DNA of 38,402 bases from JBECKR01 sp040235415 (lineage in GTDB: Bacteria > Acidobacteriota > Polarisedimenticolia > Polarisedimenticolales > Polarisedimenticolaceae). The position numbers were made by a program, and so were the translations under genes. The stretch lies in the NCBI GenBank assembly GCA_040235415.1, contig JBECKR010000027.1, positions 1 through 38,402 of the forward strand, written 5' to 3'. Positions 8,084-15,273 of the stretch are shown piece after piece (positions within the stretch are counted from its first letter, which is position 1; the number at the start of each line of letters is the position of its first letter). The notes below the pieces were generated by a model. It had not been told where the DNA came from. It was given only the letters and a program-made list of their open reading frames with translations, and searched no databases.

Positions 8084-8599
8084 ATGATCCGACTTCTCGA
8101 CGAGACCGACGCCGAGGCGTTCGTCGCGATCCGGCGCGCGGCGCTGCTCGAGGCCCCGTTCGCGTTCCTGTCATCGCCGGAGGACGATTTCGCGGGATCC
8201 GTCGAGGCGGTCGGGGAGCGGCTTCGCAGGGCGCCGGACTCGGTCGTCGTCGGCGCGTTCGAGCCGGACCTCGTCGGCGTCGCGGGGCTCTTCCGCGAGC
8301 CGAAGGTCAAGACCGCGCACCGCGCGCACGTCTGGGGGATGTACGTCGCGCCGACGCATCGCGGGCAAGGGCTCGGCGACGCCCTGCTGCGCGCGGCGCT
8401 CGCGCACGCGCGGTCGGTGCTCGGCGTCGAATGGGTGCAGCTCGGGGTCAGCGCGGCCGCGCCCGACGCGAGGCGGCTGTACGAGCGCTTCGGCTTCCGC
8501 GTCTGGGGAACCGAGCCCGACGCGCTGCGCCACGGCGGGCGGAGCGTCGACGTCCACCACCTCGTGCTGCGGCTCGGCGGACCGGCTCAGCCCTTGTAG
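8084..8599 (+). CDS. GNAT family N-acetyltransferase (171 aa)
   Basis: Transfers an acetyl group from acetyl-CoA to an unknown amine. The full GNAT fold is visible. The N-terminal strand is MIRLLDETDAEAFVAIRRAAL; beta4 is VWGMYVAPTHRGQGLGDALL, with the acetyl-CoA pyrophosphate loop HRGQGLG; and the C-terminal motif is LGVSAAAPDARRLYERFGF. It resembles the SpeG/YjcF-like general class rather than RimI. The gene converges on the aldolase gene and their 3' ends overlap by 13 nt (8587-8599). Confidence 0.9.
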   Translation: MIRLLDETDAEAFVAIRRAALLEAPFAFLSSPEDDFAGSVEAVGERLRRAPDSVVVGAFEPDLVGVAGLFREPKVKTAHRAHVWGMYVAPTHRGQGLGDALLRAALAHARSVLGVEWVQLGVSAAAPDARRLYERFGFRVWGTEPDALRHGGRSVDVHHLVLRLGGPAQPL

Positions 8600-9501
8600 A
8601 TGTCCATGATCTTGCCGAGGAGCTTCAGCGCCTCGGGCTTCGAACGCTGGAACGAGTTCCGGCCGATGATCGAGCCGAACCCTCCGCCGTCGCGGATCGC
8701 GGTGACCTGCTGCAGGAGCTCCTTGTCCGAGGTCTTCGAGCCGCCGGAGAAGATCACGATGCGCTTGCCGTTGAACGCCGACTGCACGACGTGGCGGACG
8801 CGCTCGGTGAGCGTTTCGATCGGGATCTTCTGCGCCTCATAAACCTTGCGGGCGGCGTCCTGCTCGATGTGGGCGGACGGCAGCTTGACCTTGATGACGT
8901 CCGCGCCGAGCTGTGCCGCGATCTGGGCGGCGTAGGCGGCGACGTCGATCGCGGTCTCCCCTTCCTTGCTGAGCCCCGAGCCGCGCGGGTAGGACCACAC
9001 CACGACGGCGAGGCCCGCCTCGTGGGCCTCCTCCGCGAGATCGCGGATCTGCTCGTACATCTGGCCGGCGAGCGCGGAGCCCGGGTAGATGGTGTAGCCG
9101 ATCGCGACCGCCCCGAGCCGCAGGGCGTCGCCGACGCTCCCGGTCTGGACCGAGATCGGGTCCTTCTCGGAGTACAGCGTCTCGTGGTTGTTGAGCTTCA
9201 GGATCAGCGGGACGTCGCCCGCGAAGGTCGCGGCGCCGGCTTTGAGGAACCCGAGCGGGGCGGCGTACGCGTTGCAGCCCGCCTCGATCGCGAGCTGGAA
9301 GTGGTAGTCGGGGTCGTAGCCGGCCGGGTTCGGGGCGAACGAGCGCGCCGGGCCGTGCTCGAAGCCCTGATCGACCGGCAGGATCACCATCCGGCCGGTG
9401 CCGGCGAGCTTGCCGTGGTTCAGCATCCGGGCCAGGTTCGTGCGGACTCCCGGGTTCTCGGTGTCGTAGTGCGACAGGATCTCGCGGACTTTGTCGTTCA
9501 T
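8587..9501 (-). CDS. fbaB: Class I fructose-bisphosphate aldolase (FbaB/DhnA type, 304 aa)
   Basis: Cleaves fructose 1,6-bisphosphate to glyceraldehyde 3-phosphate and dihydroxyacetone phosphate through a Schiff-base lysine, in the cytoplasm (glycolysis/gluconeogenesis). Family motifs include ILPVDQGFEHGPARSF near the N-terminus, LKLNNHETLY, VVWSYPRGSG, DVIKVKLPS (containing the likely catalytic Lys) and the phosphate-binding end IFSGGSKTSDKELL with GGGFGSIIGRNSFQR. The length is normal for the archaeal/bacterial class I group. The start at 9501 has GAGGT about 8 nt upstream. It is divergent from apaG. Confidence 0.92.
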   Translation of the reverse strand: MNDKVREILSHYDTENPGVRTNLARMLNHGKLAGTGRMVILPVDQGFEHGPARSFAPNPAGYDPDYHFQLAIEAGCNAYAAPLGFLKAGAATFAGDVPLILKLNNHETLYSEKDPISVQTGSVGDALRLGAVAIGYTIYPGSALAGQMYEQIRDLAEEAHEAGLAVVVWSYPRGSGLSKEGETAIDVAAYAAQIAAQLGADVIKVKLPSAHIEQDAARKVYEAQKIPIETLTERVRHVVQSAFNGKRIVIFSGGSKTSDKELLQQVTAIRDGGGFGSIIGRNSFQRSKPEALKLLGKIMDIYKG

Positions 9502-9670
9502 GGTCGTGACCTCGCAGGGATGGGAAACGGTCCGCCGGACCGCGAACGGGCTCCGGGGCGATATGGTTGCCCAGAGCGTGCGGCCGTGCAAGTCCGCGCG
9601 GTTTGGGAGCGGGCCGCGCCGCGTGCCATGCTGGAGGACGGGGCGATCGCGGCCCCGAAGCGGAGGCGGC

Positions 9671-10060
9671 ATGGGGACGTCGGAGGCAGTGACGCGGGGG
9701 GTGAGGGTCGAGGTGCGCTCGGAGGTCGTCCCGGCGCGGTCCGACCCGGCGCGGGGCCAGTGGTTCTTCGCCTACACCATCCGGATCGAGAACGAGGGCG
9801 CGGAAACGGTCCGGCTCCTGAGCCGGCACTGGGTCATCACCGACGCGAACGGCAAGGTCGAGGAAGTCCGCGGACCCGGCGTCGTGGGCGAACAGCCGGT
9901 CCTCGAGCCCGGCGATGCGCACGAGTACACCTCGTACTGCCCGCTCGGAACCCCGTTCGGGACCATGGAGGGGACCTATCAGATGGTCGCGGCGTCGGGA
10001 GCGCGGTTCGACGCCCGGATCGCACCGTTCACCCTCAGCGAGCCGTTCGCCGTCAACTGA
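9671..10060 (+). CDS. apaG: ApaG domain protein (129 aa)
   Basis: A single fibronectin-III-like beta-sandwich of the ApaG family, linked in enterobacteria to Co2+/Mg2+ efflux but biochemically unproven. Diagnostic segments are WFFAYTIRIENEGAETVRLLSRHWVITDANG, VEEVRGPGVVGEQPVLEPGDAHEYTSYCPL and FGTMEGTYQM, each of which matches the family closely. The start at 9671 follows CGGAGGCGGC. It is not linked to ksgA/apaH here, unlike in E. coli. A short hairpin and T tract follows the stop. Confidence 0.93.
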   Translation: MGTSEAVTRGVRVEVRSEVVPARSDPARGQWFFAYTIRIENEGAETVRLLSRHWVITDANGKVEEVRGPGVVGEQPVLEPGDAHEYTSYCPLGTPFGTMEGTYQMVAASGARFDARIAPFTLSEPFAVN

Positions 10061-10071
10061 ATCCGAACGTG

Positions 10072-10090
10072 GAGCAACCCGCTCTTTTTT
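10072..10090 (+). terminator. Possible weak intrinsic terminator after apaG
   Basis: GAGC (10072-10075) pairs with GCTC (10081-10084) over a 5-nt loop and is followed at once by six T (10085-10090). The stem is only 4 bp, but a run of T is rare in this GC-rich sequence. Confidence 0.35.
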
Positions 10091-10169
10091 CTCTCGCCCG
10101 CGGCATTGCGGCCCTCCCGGGTCGAGGCGTCCCATAGAGGCACCGTCCGATCGTCTCAGGGGGGCCGCC

Positions 10170-12563
10170 ATGTCCAACTTCGTCCGTCTCGCCCCGATCG
10201 GGGTCCTGCTCTGCGCCACGGCCGCCGCTCTCGCCTCACCGACCGTTCCGACCGACATCGAGCAGCCCGGCACGCAGCCGGGCGAGGTCTCCGGCTTCAC
10301 GAGCCCGGACAACTGCGACAACTGCCACGGCGGGCTCACGCAGCCGGTGAACCCCGGCACGGAGCCCGAGCGCGAGCCCGCGTTCGGGTGGCGGGGCGGC
10401 ATGATGGCGAACGCCACGCGCGACCCGCTGTTCTGGGCGACGCTCGCGGTCGCCGAGCAGGACTTCCTGCCCGACGCGGACCCCGACCGGCGCGGCGGCG
10501 CCGGGGACCTGTGCATCCGGTGTCACAGCGTCGGCGGATGGATCAACGGGCACTCGACGCCGACCGACGGCAGCGCGCTCTCGAACAGCGAGACCGACGG
10601 GGTCGAGTGCGAGTTCTGCCACCTGCTCGTCGACCCCGACCCGCCGGTGAACGTCGCCGGTACGACCGAGGTCCAGAACGCGCCGTTCCAGGCGTACGAC
10701 CCGGTGACGGGGGAGGCGTACCGCGGATCCGGGCAGTACGTCCTGAACGGCAACGGCACGCGGCTCGGGCCGTACTCGAACGCCAACGCCAAGCACGCGT
10801 TCCTGCCGTCCCCGTTCCACCGCCAGGCGGAGCTGTGCGGCACGTGCCACGACGTCAGCAACCCCGCGGTCGGGGACCTCGCGCACGACAACGGCGCGCA
10901 GGTGCCGCTCGCGGCCGGCACGTTCAGCGGCGTCCCCGGGACCCCGGTCGACGGCAAGGCGGCGTTCAACAACCCGCCCTACCGCTACGGCATCGTGGAG
11001 CGGACCTCGAGCGAGTGGACCGCGAGCGCCTTCCCGGCGTTGAGGGTGAACGATTTCGGGACGCTCCCGGACGATCTCCGGGATCCCGCGGGAAGTCTCG
11101 CGATCGCCTACCACCGGGCGTACGACGCGCGTGGGACGGCGAACTACGAGGACGGCGCCACGCGGTACTTCACCTGCCAGACCTGCCACATGGCGGCCTC
11201 GACCGGCATCGGCTGCGACAAACCCGGGACGCCGACCCGGACCGACCTGCCGCGGCACGACCAGACCGGATCGGGCTACTGGACCCCCGACCTCGTGAAG
11301 TTCATGGACACCCGGGGGACGCTGCGCCTCGGGGGCGGGCTGTCGGCCACGCAGCGGAGCGCCCTGGACGCCGGTAAGGTCCGCGCGGCGGACCACATCC
11401 GCAGCGCGGCCGGACTCTCCGCCGCGCAGGACGGCTCGAGCCTCGTCGTGCGCGTCACGAACCGGACCGGGCACAAGCTGATCAGCGGCTACCCCGAGGG
11501 CCGCCGGATGTGGCTGAACCTCGAGTGGTACGACGCGTCCGACGCGCTCCTGCGCGAGGACGGGGCGTACGGCCCGATCGGCAGGAGCGTGAACGACCTC
11601 GACGGCGTTCCGCACGCGATCGAGTCGATCCTCGACCTCGACGACGCCGTGATCTACGAGGCGAAGCCCGGAATGGACCAGGCCTGGGCCGCACAGCTGC
11701 TCGGGCTCGGCTACGACTCGGGGCTCGTGCTGGAGTACGATCGCGACACCGACGCTCCCGAGCACACTCTGGGCGAGCTCGCGGCGGCGACGCCGGGAAC
11801 CGCGTTCCACACGTTCCACTTCGTGTTGAACAACGTCGTGACTTCGGACGACCGGATCCCGCCGTACGGCTTCCGCTACGACGACGCGCGGGTCCGCAAC
11901 ACGCTGCCGGTTCCCGCGACGCAGTTCGGGGATCCCGGACCCGGCGGGACGTACCTCTACTGGGACGAGCGCGCGCTTCCGATCCCCTCCGGAGCGGCGC
12001 GGGTCGAGGTCCGGCTGTACTACCAGCAGACGAGCTGGGAGTACGTCCAGTTCCTGTGGCTCGCGAACGACGGCGCGAACACGTTCCTCGCGAACGAGGG
12101 CGCGAACCTGCTCGACGGCTGGCTCAACACCGGGATGTCACCCCCGCTCGAGATGGCGCTGGCGTCGACGACCCTCACGCCGGTCGCGTCGGGGGTCCCC
12201 GGCAACGCGTCCCCGCAGGACGTTCCGGCGGAGCAGATGCGCGCGTCGTGGAATCCCGGGACCGGGCTCATCGACGTCACGTACACCCCGGCCTGCGACG
12301 CGACCGGCCACACGATCTACTACGGCGACCTCGCGAACGTCGCGACCTACACGTACGCCGGCGCGGCGTGCGGGGAGGGCGCGAGCGGATCGGCGTCGTT
12401 CGACCCCGGCGGGCTCGCGAGCGCGTTCTTCTTGATCGTCGGCGAGAACGGCACCGAGGAGGGCAGCTACGGCCGGGACGGCGCCGGCCTCGAGCGGCCC
12501 GAGAGCGTCGGCACCGCGGCCTGCGACCGTCCCCAGGACTTAGCCGGCGTCGTCTGCGAGTAG
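10170..12563 (+). CDS. Periplasmic multihaem cytochrome c, five CXXCH motifs (797 aa)
   Basis: Predicted exported electron-transfer protein. It has a signal peptide (RLAPIGVLLCATAAALA) and five haem-c attachment motifs: CDNCH (49-53), CIRCH (115-119), CEFCH (147-151), CGTCH (223-227) and CQTCH (336-340). The first 350 residues thus form the haem module, reminiscent of cytochrome c554/NrfB-like or doubled-CXXCH proteins. The remaining 450 residues contain no CXXCH but have a beta-rich region starting VRVTNRTGHKLISGYPEGRRMWLNLEW, seen in uncharacterised multihaem proteins of similar build. The redox partner is unknown and no other respiratory gene is adjacent. The start at 10170 has AGGGGGG about 6 nt upstream. 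The 3' end overlaps the convergent nitroreductase gene by 24 nt. Confidence 0.88.
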   Translation: MSNFVRLAPIGVLLCATAAALASPTVPTDIEQPGTQPGEVSGFTSPDNCDNCHGGLTQPVNPGTEPEREPAFGWRGGMMANATRDPLFWATLAVAEQDFLPDADPDRRGGAGDLCIRCHSVGGWINGHSTPTDGSALSNSETDGVECEFCHLLVDPDPPVNVAGTTEVQNAPFQAYDPVTGEAYRGSGQYVLNGNGTRLGPYSNANAKHAFLPSPFHRQAELCGTCHDVSNPAVGDLAHDNGAQVPLAAGTFSGVPGTPVDGKAAFNNPPYRYGIVERTSSEWTASAFPALRVNDFGTLPDDLRDPAGSLAIAYHRAYDARGTANYEDGATRYFTCQTCHMAASTGIGCDKPGTPTRTDLPRHDQTGSGYWTPDLVKFMDTRGTLRLGGGLSATQRSALDAGKVRAADHIRSAAGLSAAQDGSSLVVRVTNRTGHKLISGYPEGRRMWLNLEWYDASDALLREDGAYGPIGRSVNDLDGVPHAIESILDLDDAVIYEAKPGMDQAWAAQLLGLGYDSGLVLEYDRDTDAPEHTLGELAAATPGTAFHTFHFVLNNVVTSDDRIPPYGFRYDDARVRNTLPVPATQFGDPGPGGTYLYWDERALPIPSGAARVEVRLYYQQTSWEYVQFLWLANDGANTFLANEGANLLDGWLNTGMSPPLEMALASTTLTPVASGVPGNASPQDVPAEQMRASWNPGTGLIDVTYTPACDATGHTIYYGDLANVATYTYAGAACGEGASGSASFDPGGLASAFFLIVGENGTEEGSYGRDGAGLERPESVGTAACDRPQDLAGVVCE

Positions 12564-13151
12564 CTTCCGGCCCCACGCGCCGCGGTACGCGACCCCCGCG
12601 AGCGGTTTGCGGGTGCGGGGCGCGCGCTCCCGCTCGGCGAGATCCGGCGGCAGCGTCTCGGGGTCGCCGGGGCGGCCGACCGCGAGCATCGCGACCGGCT
12701 CCTCGCCGTCCGGCACGCCGTAGGTCTCGCGCACGCGCTCGCGGTCGAAGCCGGCCATCTGGTGAACCGCGAGCCCGAGGGCCGTCGCCTGCAGGGTGAG
12801 GCAGGCGCTCGCGAGCCCGACGTCGTGCCAGGCGTGGCGGTTCGGCTTGCCGTTGCGCCGGAACGTCGTCCGCGCGATCGAGACCATGAGCATCGGCGCC
12901 TCGGCGGCCCACGCTCGGTTCCTCTCGTTGAGGCACCCCGCCATGCGCGCGAACTCCGCGCGATCCTCTCGTTTCGCCACGAGGTAGGTCCAGGGCTGCT
13001 CGTTGAAGCACGACGGCGCCCAGCGGGCGGCCTCGAGCATCGCTCGCAGGGCGCCGTCGCCGATCGGCTCGTCCGCGAACGCACGCGGGCTGTAGCGGCG
13101 CTCGAAGAGCTCGTGCAGCGGCGCCGCGGTGCCGAGTCGTCGTTCGCTCAT
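12540..13151 (-). CDS. Nitroreductase family protein (203 aa)
   Basis: Predicted FMN-dependent oxidoreductase acting on nitroaromatics or quinones. Family motifs are the N-terminal FERRYSPRAFADEPI (FMN phosphate-binding Arg), ARWAPSCFNEQPWTYLVAKRED, then DVGLASACLTLQATALGLAVHQMAGFD, and a C-terminal LAVGRPGD. The ATG at 13151 was chosen because GGAGG lies 5 nt upstream; a GTG at 13169 would overlap the pirin stop as GTGA and is the alternative. Last gene of the doxX-pirin-nitroreductase operon, probably controlled by the divergent MarR regulator. The substrate is not predictable. Confidence 0.9.
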   Translation of the reverse strand: MSERRLGTAAPLHELFERRYSPRAFADEPIGDGALRAMLEAARWAPSCFNEQPWTYLVAKREDRAEFARMAGCLNERNRAWAAEAPMLMVSIARTTFRRNGKPNRHAWHDVGLASACLTLQATALGLAVHQMAGFDRERVRETYGVPDGEEPVAMLAVGRPGDPETLPPDLAERERAPRTRKPLAGVAYRGAWGRKLLADDAG

Positions 13152-13165
13152 CGTGTCCTCCGTGC

Positions 13166-13864
13166 TCACGCGAGGTCGAAGACCAGCACCTCCGCGCCGT
13201 CGTTCGAGGCCAGATCGATCGAGCCCTCGCCGCCGATCGCCGCGCCGTCGCCTTCGGCGAGGCGCTGTTCCCCGATCGCGACGTCGCCGCGCACGACCTG
13301 CACCCAGGCGTGACGGCCGGGCGCGAGGTCGTGGCGCAGGCGCGCGCCGGCCTCGAGCGTTCCCGCGAGGATCGAGGCGTCCTGGCCGATCGTGACCGAT
13401 CCGTCGCGGCCGTCGGGCGACGCCACGCGCCGCAATCGGCCGCGCCGCTCCGACTCCTCGAAACGGCGCTGCTCGTAGCTCGGCGTCCGCCCGCGCTCGG
13501 CGGGCAGGATCCAGATCTGGATCAGGCGCGTCGGCTCGTGCTTCGAGGGGTTGAACTCGCTGTGGATCACGCCGGTTCCCGCCGACATGCGCTGGACGTC
13601 GCCCGGACGGATGACGGAGCCGTTGCCCATGCTGTCGCGGTGCTGCAGCGCGCCCTCGACGACCCAGGTGACGATCTCCATGTCGCGGTGGGGGTGGTTC
13701 GGGAAGCCGGACCCCGGCGACACGACGTCGTCGTTGATGACGCGCAGCGTCCGGAACCCCATGTGGTCCGGGTCGTAGTAGTCGGCGAACGAGAACGTGT
13801 GGTACGTGCGGAGCCAGCCGTGATCGGCGAACCCGCGATCGTTCGAACGTCGAATGCGGATCAT
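13166..13864 (-). CDS. Pirin family bicupin protein (232 aa)
   Basis: A YhhW-like pirin. Bacterial members bind a single metal in the N-terminal cupin, and some have quercetin 2,3-dioxygenase activity. The four expected ligands are present: His57 and His59 in FPNHPHRDMEIV, and His101 and Glu103 in GTGVIHSEFN. The opening SNDRGFADHGWLRTYHTFSFADYYDP and the RLIQIWILP segment are also characteristic, and a second, metal-free cupin fills the C-terminus. The start overlaps the doxX stop as ATGA, so the two are coupled. A physiological role in redox or electrophile stress is inferred from the operon. Confidence 0.93.
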   Translation of the reverse strand: MIRIRRSNDRGFADHGWLRTYHTFSFADYYDPDHMGFRTLRVINDDVVSPGSGFPNHPHRDMEIVTWVVEGALQHRDSMGNGSVIRPGDVQRMSAGTGVIHSEFNPSKHEPTRLIQIWILPAERGRTPSYEQRRFEESERRGRLRRVASPDGRDGSVTIGQDASILAGTLEAGARLRHDLAPGRHAWVQVVRGDVAIGEQRLAEGDGAAIGGEGSIDLASNDGAEVLVFDLA

Positions 13865-14325
13865 GACTTGGTCCTTTCTCCCGTCCTCCGCGCGAGGACT
13901 CCGTCGATCGAGAGCTTCCCGGCGCCGCCGAGCATCACGATGACGGCGAGGCCGACGGCGAGGATGTGGTACTCGTATCCTTCCCCCTGCTGATTACCGT
14001 ACCAGTTCATGAAGAACCCGTTCGGCAGGTGCACGAGAACCGCGGCGACCACCATGTTCACGGCGATCCCGAACGCGGCGATCCGTGACAGGGCCCCGGC
14101 GATCAGTCCGAGCGATCCCAGGAACTCGGCCAGAATTGCGAGCAAGGCGAAGATCCACGGAATGTGCATCGTGTCGGTGAAGAACTTCATCGTTCCCGAG
14201 AAGCCGTAGCCCCCGAACCAACCGAGGACTTTCTGCGCGCCGTGCGGGAACATCACGATCCCGAGAGCCAGGCGGGCGACGAGCAGCTTCCCGTCGTCCG
14301 CCGTCGCGAGCAACTTTCCGAACAT
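13861..14325 (-). CDS. DoxX family membrane protein (154 aa)
   Basis: Four-helix inner-membrane protein. Family signatures are LLVARLALGIVMFPHGAQKVLGWFGGYG, then EFLGSLGLIAGALSRIAAFGIAVNM and a final LAVIVMLGGAGKLSIDG. DoxX relatives often accompany nitroreductases, glyoxalases or pirins in thiol/quinone-stress regulons; the biochemical role is not settled. ATG at 14325 was chosen because AAAGGAGAT is well spaced upstream (6 nt) and the domain starts there; in-frame codons further upstream overlap the promoter. First gene of the operon. Confidence 0.88.
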   Translation of the reverse strand: MFGKLLATADDGKLLVARLALGIVMFPHGAQKVLGWFGGYGFSGTMKFFTDTMHIPWIFALLAILAEFLGSLGLIAGALSRIAAFGIAVNMVVAAVLVHLPNGFFMNWYGNQQGEGYEYHILAVGLAVIVMLGGAGKLSIDGVLARRTGERTKS

Positions 14326-14389
14326 CGCTGCATCTCCTTTCGGCGGGTCCGCCGCCCCGGCCCGCCCCGTTGCCTCCATGGTGACCGTC

Positions 14390-14418
14390 ATGTTAGAACG
14401 CCAGTTCTCAATTGTCAA
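14390..14418 (-). promoter_or_regulatory. Sigma70 promoter of the doxX-pirin-nitroreductase operon
   Basis: On the - strand, a perfect TTGACA (14418-14413) is followed after 17 nt by TAACAT (14395-14390). This is the best promoter match in the window and lies 65 nt upstream of the doxX start. Confidence 0.65.
14395..14408. promoter_or_regulatory. Inverted repeat, candidate MarR-family operator
   Basis: AGAAC-GCCA-GTTCT is a perfect dyad filling the spacer between the -35 and -10 of the doxX promoter. A repressor bound here would block transcription. The adjacent divergent MarR gene is the obvious candidate. Confidence 0.5.
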
Positions 14419-14419
14419 G

Positions 14420-14448
14420 TGATGAACGATTGATGGTTGAACTATACT
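14420..14448 (+). promoter_or_regulatory. Putative promoter of the marR gene
   Basis: TATACT (14443-14448, 5 of 6 matches) with a weak TGATGA (14420-14425) 17 nt upstream. The core nearly abuts the doxX promoter, so one regulator could control both. Direct TGAAC repeats flank the spacer. Confidence 0.35.
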
Positions 14449-14485
14449 GCGGACACCGGGCCGGGGCCCGGCGGGGGACAACGCG

Positions 14486-14989
14486 ATGGGAACGCACTAC
14501 CGCGGGGCGCCGGAGGTGGTCCGGGCCCTCGACGCGTACGTCAAGCTGATGCGCTGCGCGCGCTCGGTGTCGGAGCGCGCCGACGACAGCCTGCGCTCGA
14601 TGGGCTTCACCGAAAGCCAGTTCGGCGTGCTCGAGATGCTGCTGCACCTCGGTCCGCTGCACCAGCACGCCATCGGGGACAAGCTCCTGCTGAGCCGTGC
14701 GAACATCACGCTGCTCGTGGACCAGCTCGCCCGCAAGCGGCTCGTCCGGCGCGAGCGCGACCGCGAGGACCGCCGGCGCGTGATGGTGCAGCTGACACCC
14801 GAAGGGCGTCGAAAGGTCGAGCGCCTGTTCCCGTCGCACGCGCTTCACCTCGCGCGGGCGTTCTCGGCCCTGGACACCGGCGAGGTCGTCGAGCTCTCGC
14901 GGCTGTGCCGCAAGCTCGGGCGCGCATGCCGGCCTCCCGCCGGGACCGCGGGCGGACCGCTGGCGCCGGCGTCCCGGGAGGAGTCATGA
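14486..14989 (+). CDS. MarR family transcriptional regulator (167 aa)
   Basis: Winged-helix dimeric regulator. The N-terminal dimerisation helices cover residues 1-35. The wHTH follows: FTESQFGVLEMLLHLGPLHQHAIGDKLLLSRANITLLVDQLARKRLVRRERDREDRRRVMVQLT, with the DREDRR wing motif typical of MarR. Members usually repress neighbouring genes until an organic ligand or Cys oxidation releases them; this protein has Cys residues near positions 24 and 140, so either mechanism is possible. It is divergent from doxX across a 160-nt region with overlapping promoters and a dyad at 14395-14408. The ATGA overlap links it to a small membrane-protein gene. Confidence 0.93.
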   Translation: MGTHYRGAPEVVRALDAYVKLMRCARSVSERADDSLRSMGFTESQFGVLEMLLHLGPLHQHAIGDKLLLSRANITLLVDQLARKRLVRRERDREDRRRVMVQLTPEGRRKVERLFPSHALHLARAFSALDTGEVVELSRLCRKLGRACRPPAGTAGGPLAPASREES

Positions 14990-15165
14990 AGCTCGCGCTG
15001 TTGTGGCTCGTGGTCGCGCTCGAGATCGTCTCGCCGGTGCCGGGGGTGCTGTCGCTGGGCGCCGTCTGGGTGCTGCTGTTCCGGCCGCGCGGCTTCCTCG
15101 ACCTCGTTCACGAGCTGTACGGCATCCCCCCGCAATCTCCACCCACGACGGACCCGACCGTGTAA
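14986..15165 (+). CDS. Small membrane protein (59 aa)
   Basis: Not recognised. It is a short hydrophobic protein. Residues 1-33 can form one long or two short membrane helices (LALLWLVVALEIVSPVPGVLSLGAVWVLLF), followed by an RPRGF basic turn and a short polar tail. The start overlaps the marR stop as ATGA, and GGGAGGAG lies immediately upstream, so translation looks genuine. Co-transcription with marR suggests a role in the same response, but this is inference. Confidence 0.65.
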   Translation: MKLALLWLVVALEIVSPVPGVLSLGAVWVLLFRPRGFLDLVHELYGIPPQSPPTTDPTV

Positions 15166-15273
15166 GAATCACACGGCGCTCGGCCCCCCCGCCGTCGTGC
15201 GCTCGCGGGAGGCGCCCACCGGCGGGCTCGCGAGGCCGGGGCGCGATGGCACGGCTCTTGGATTCCGGGCTCG

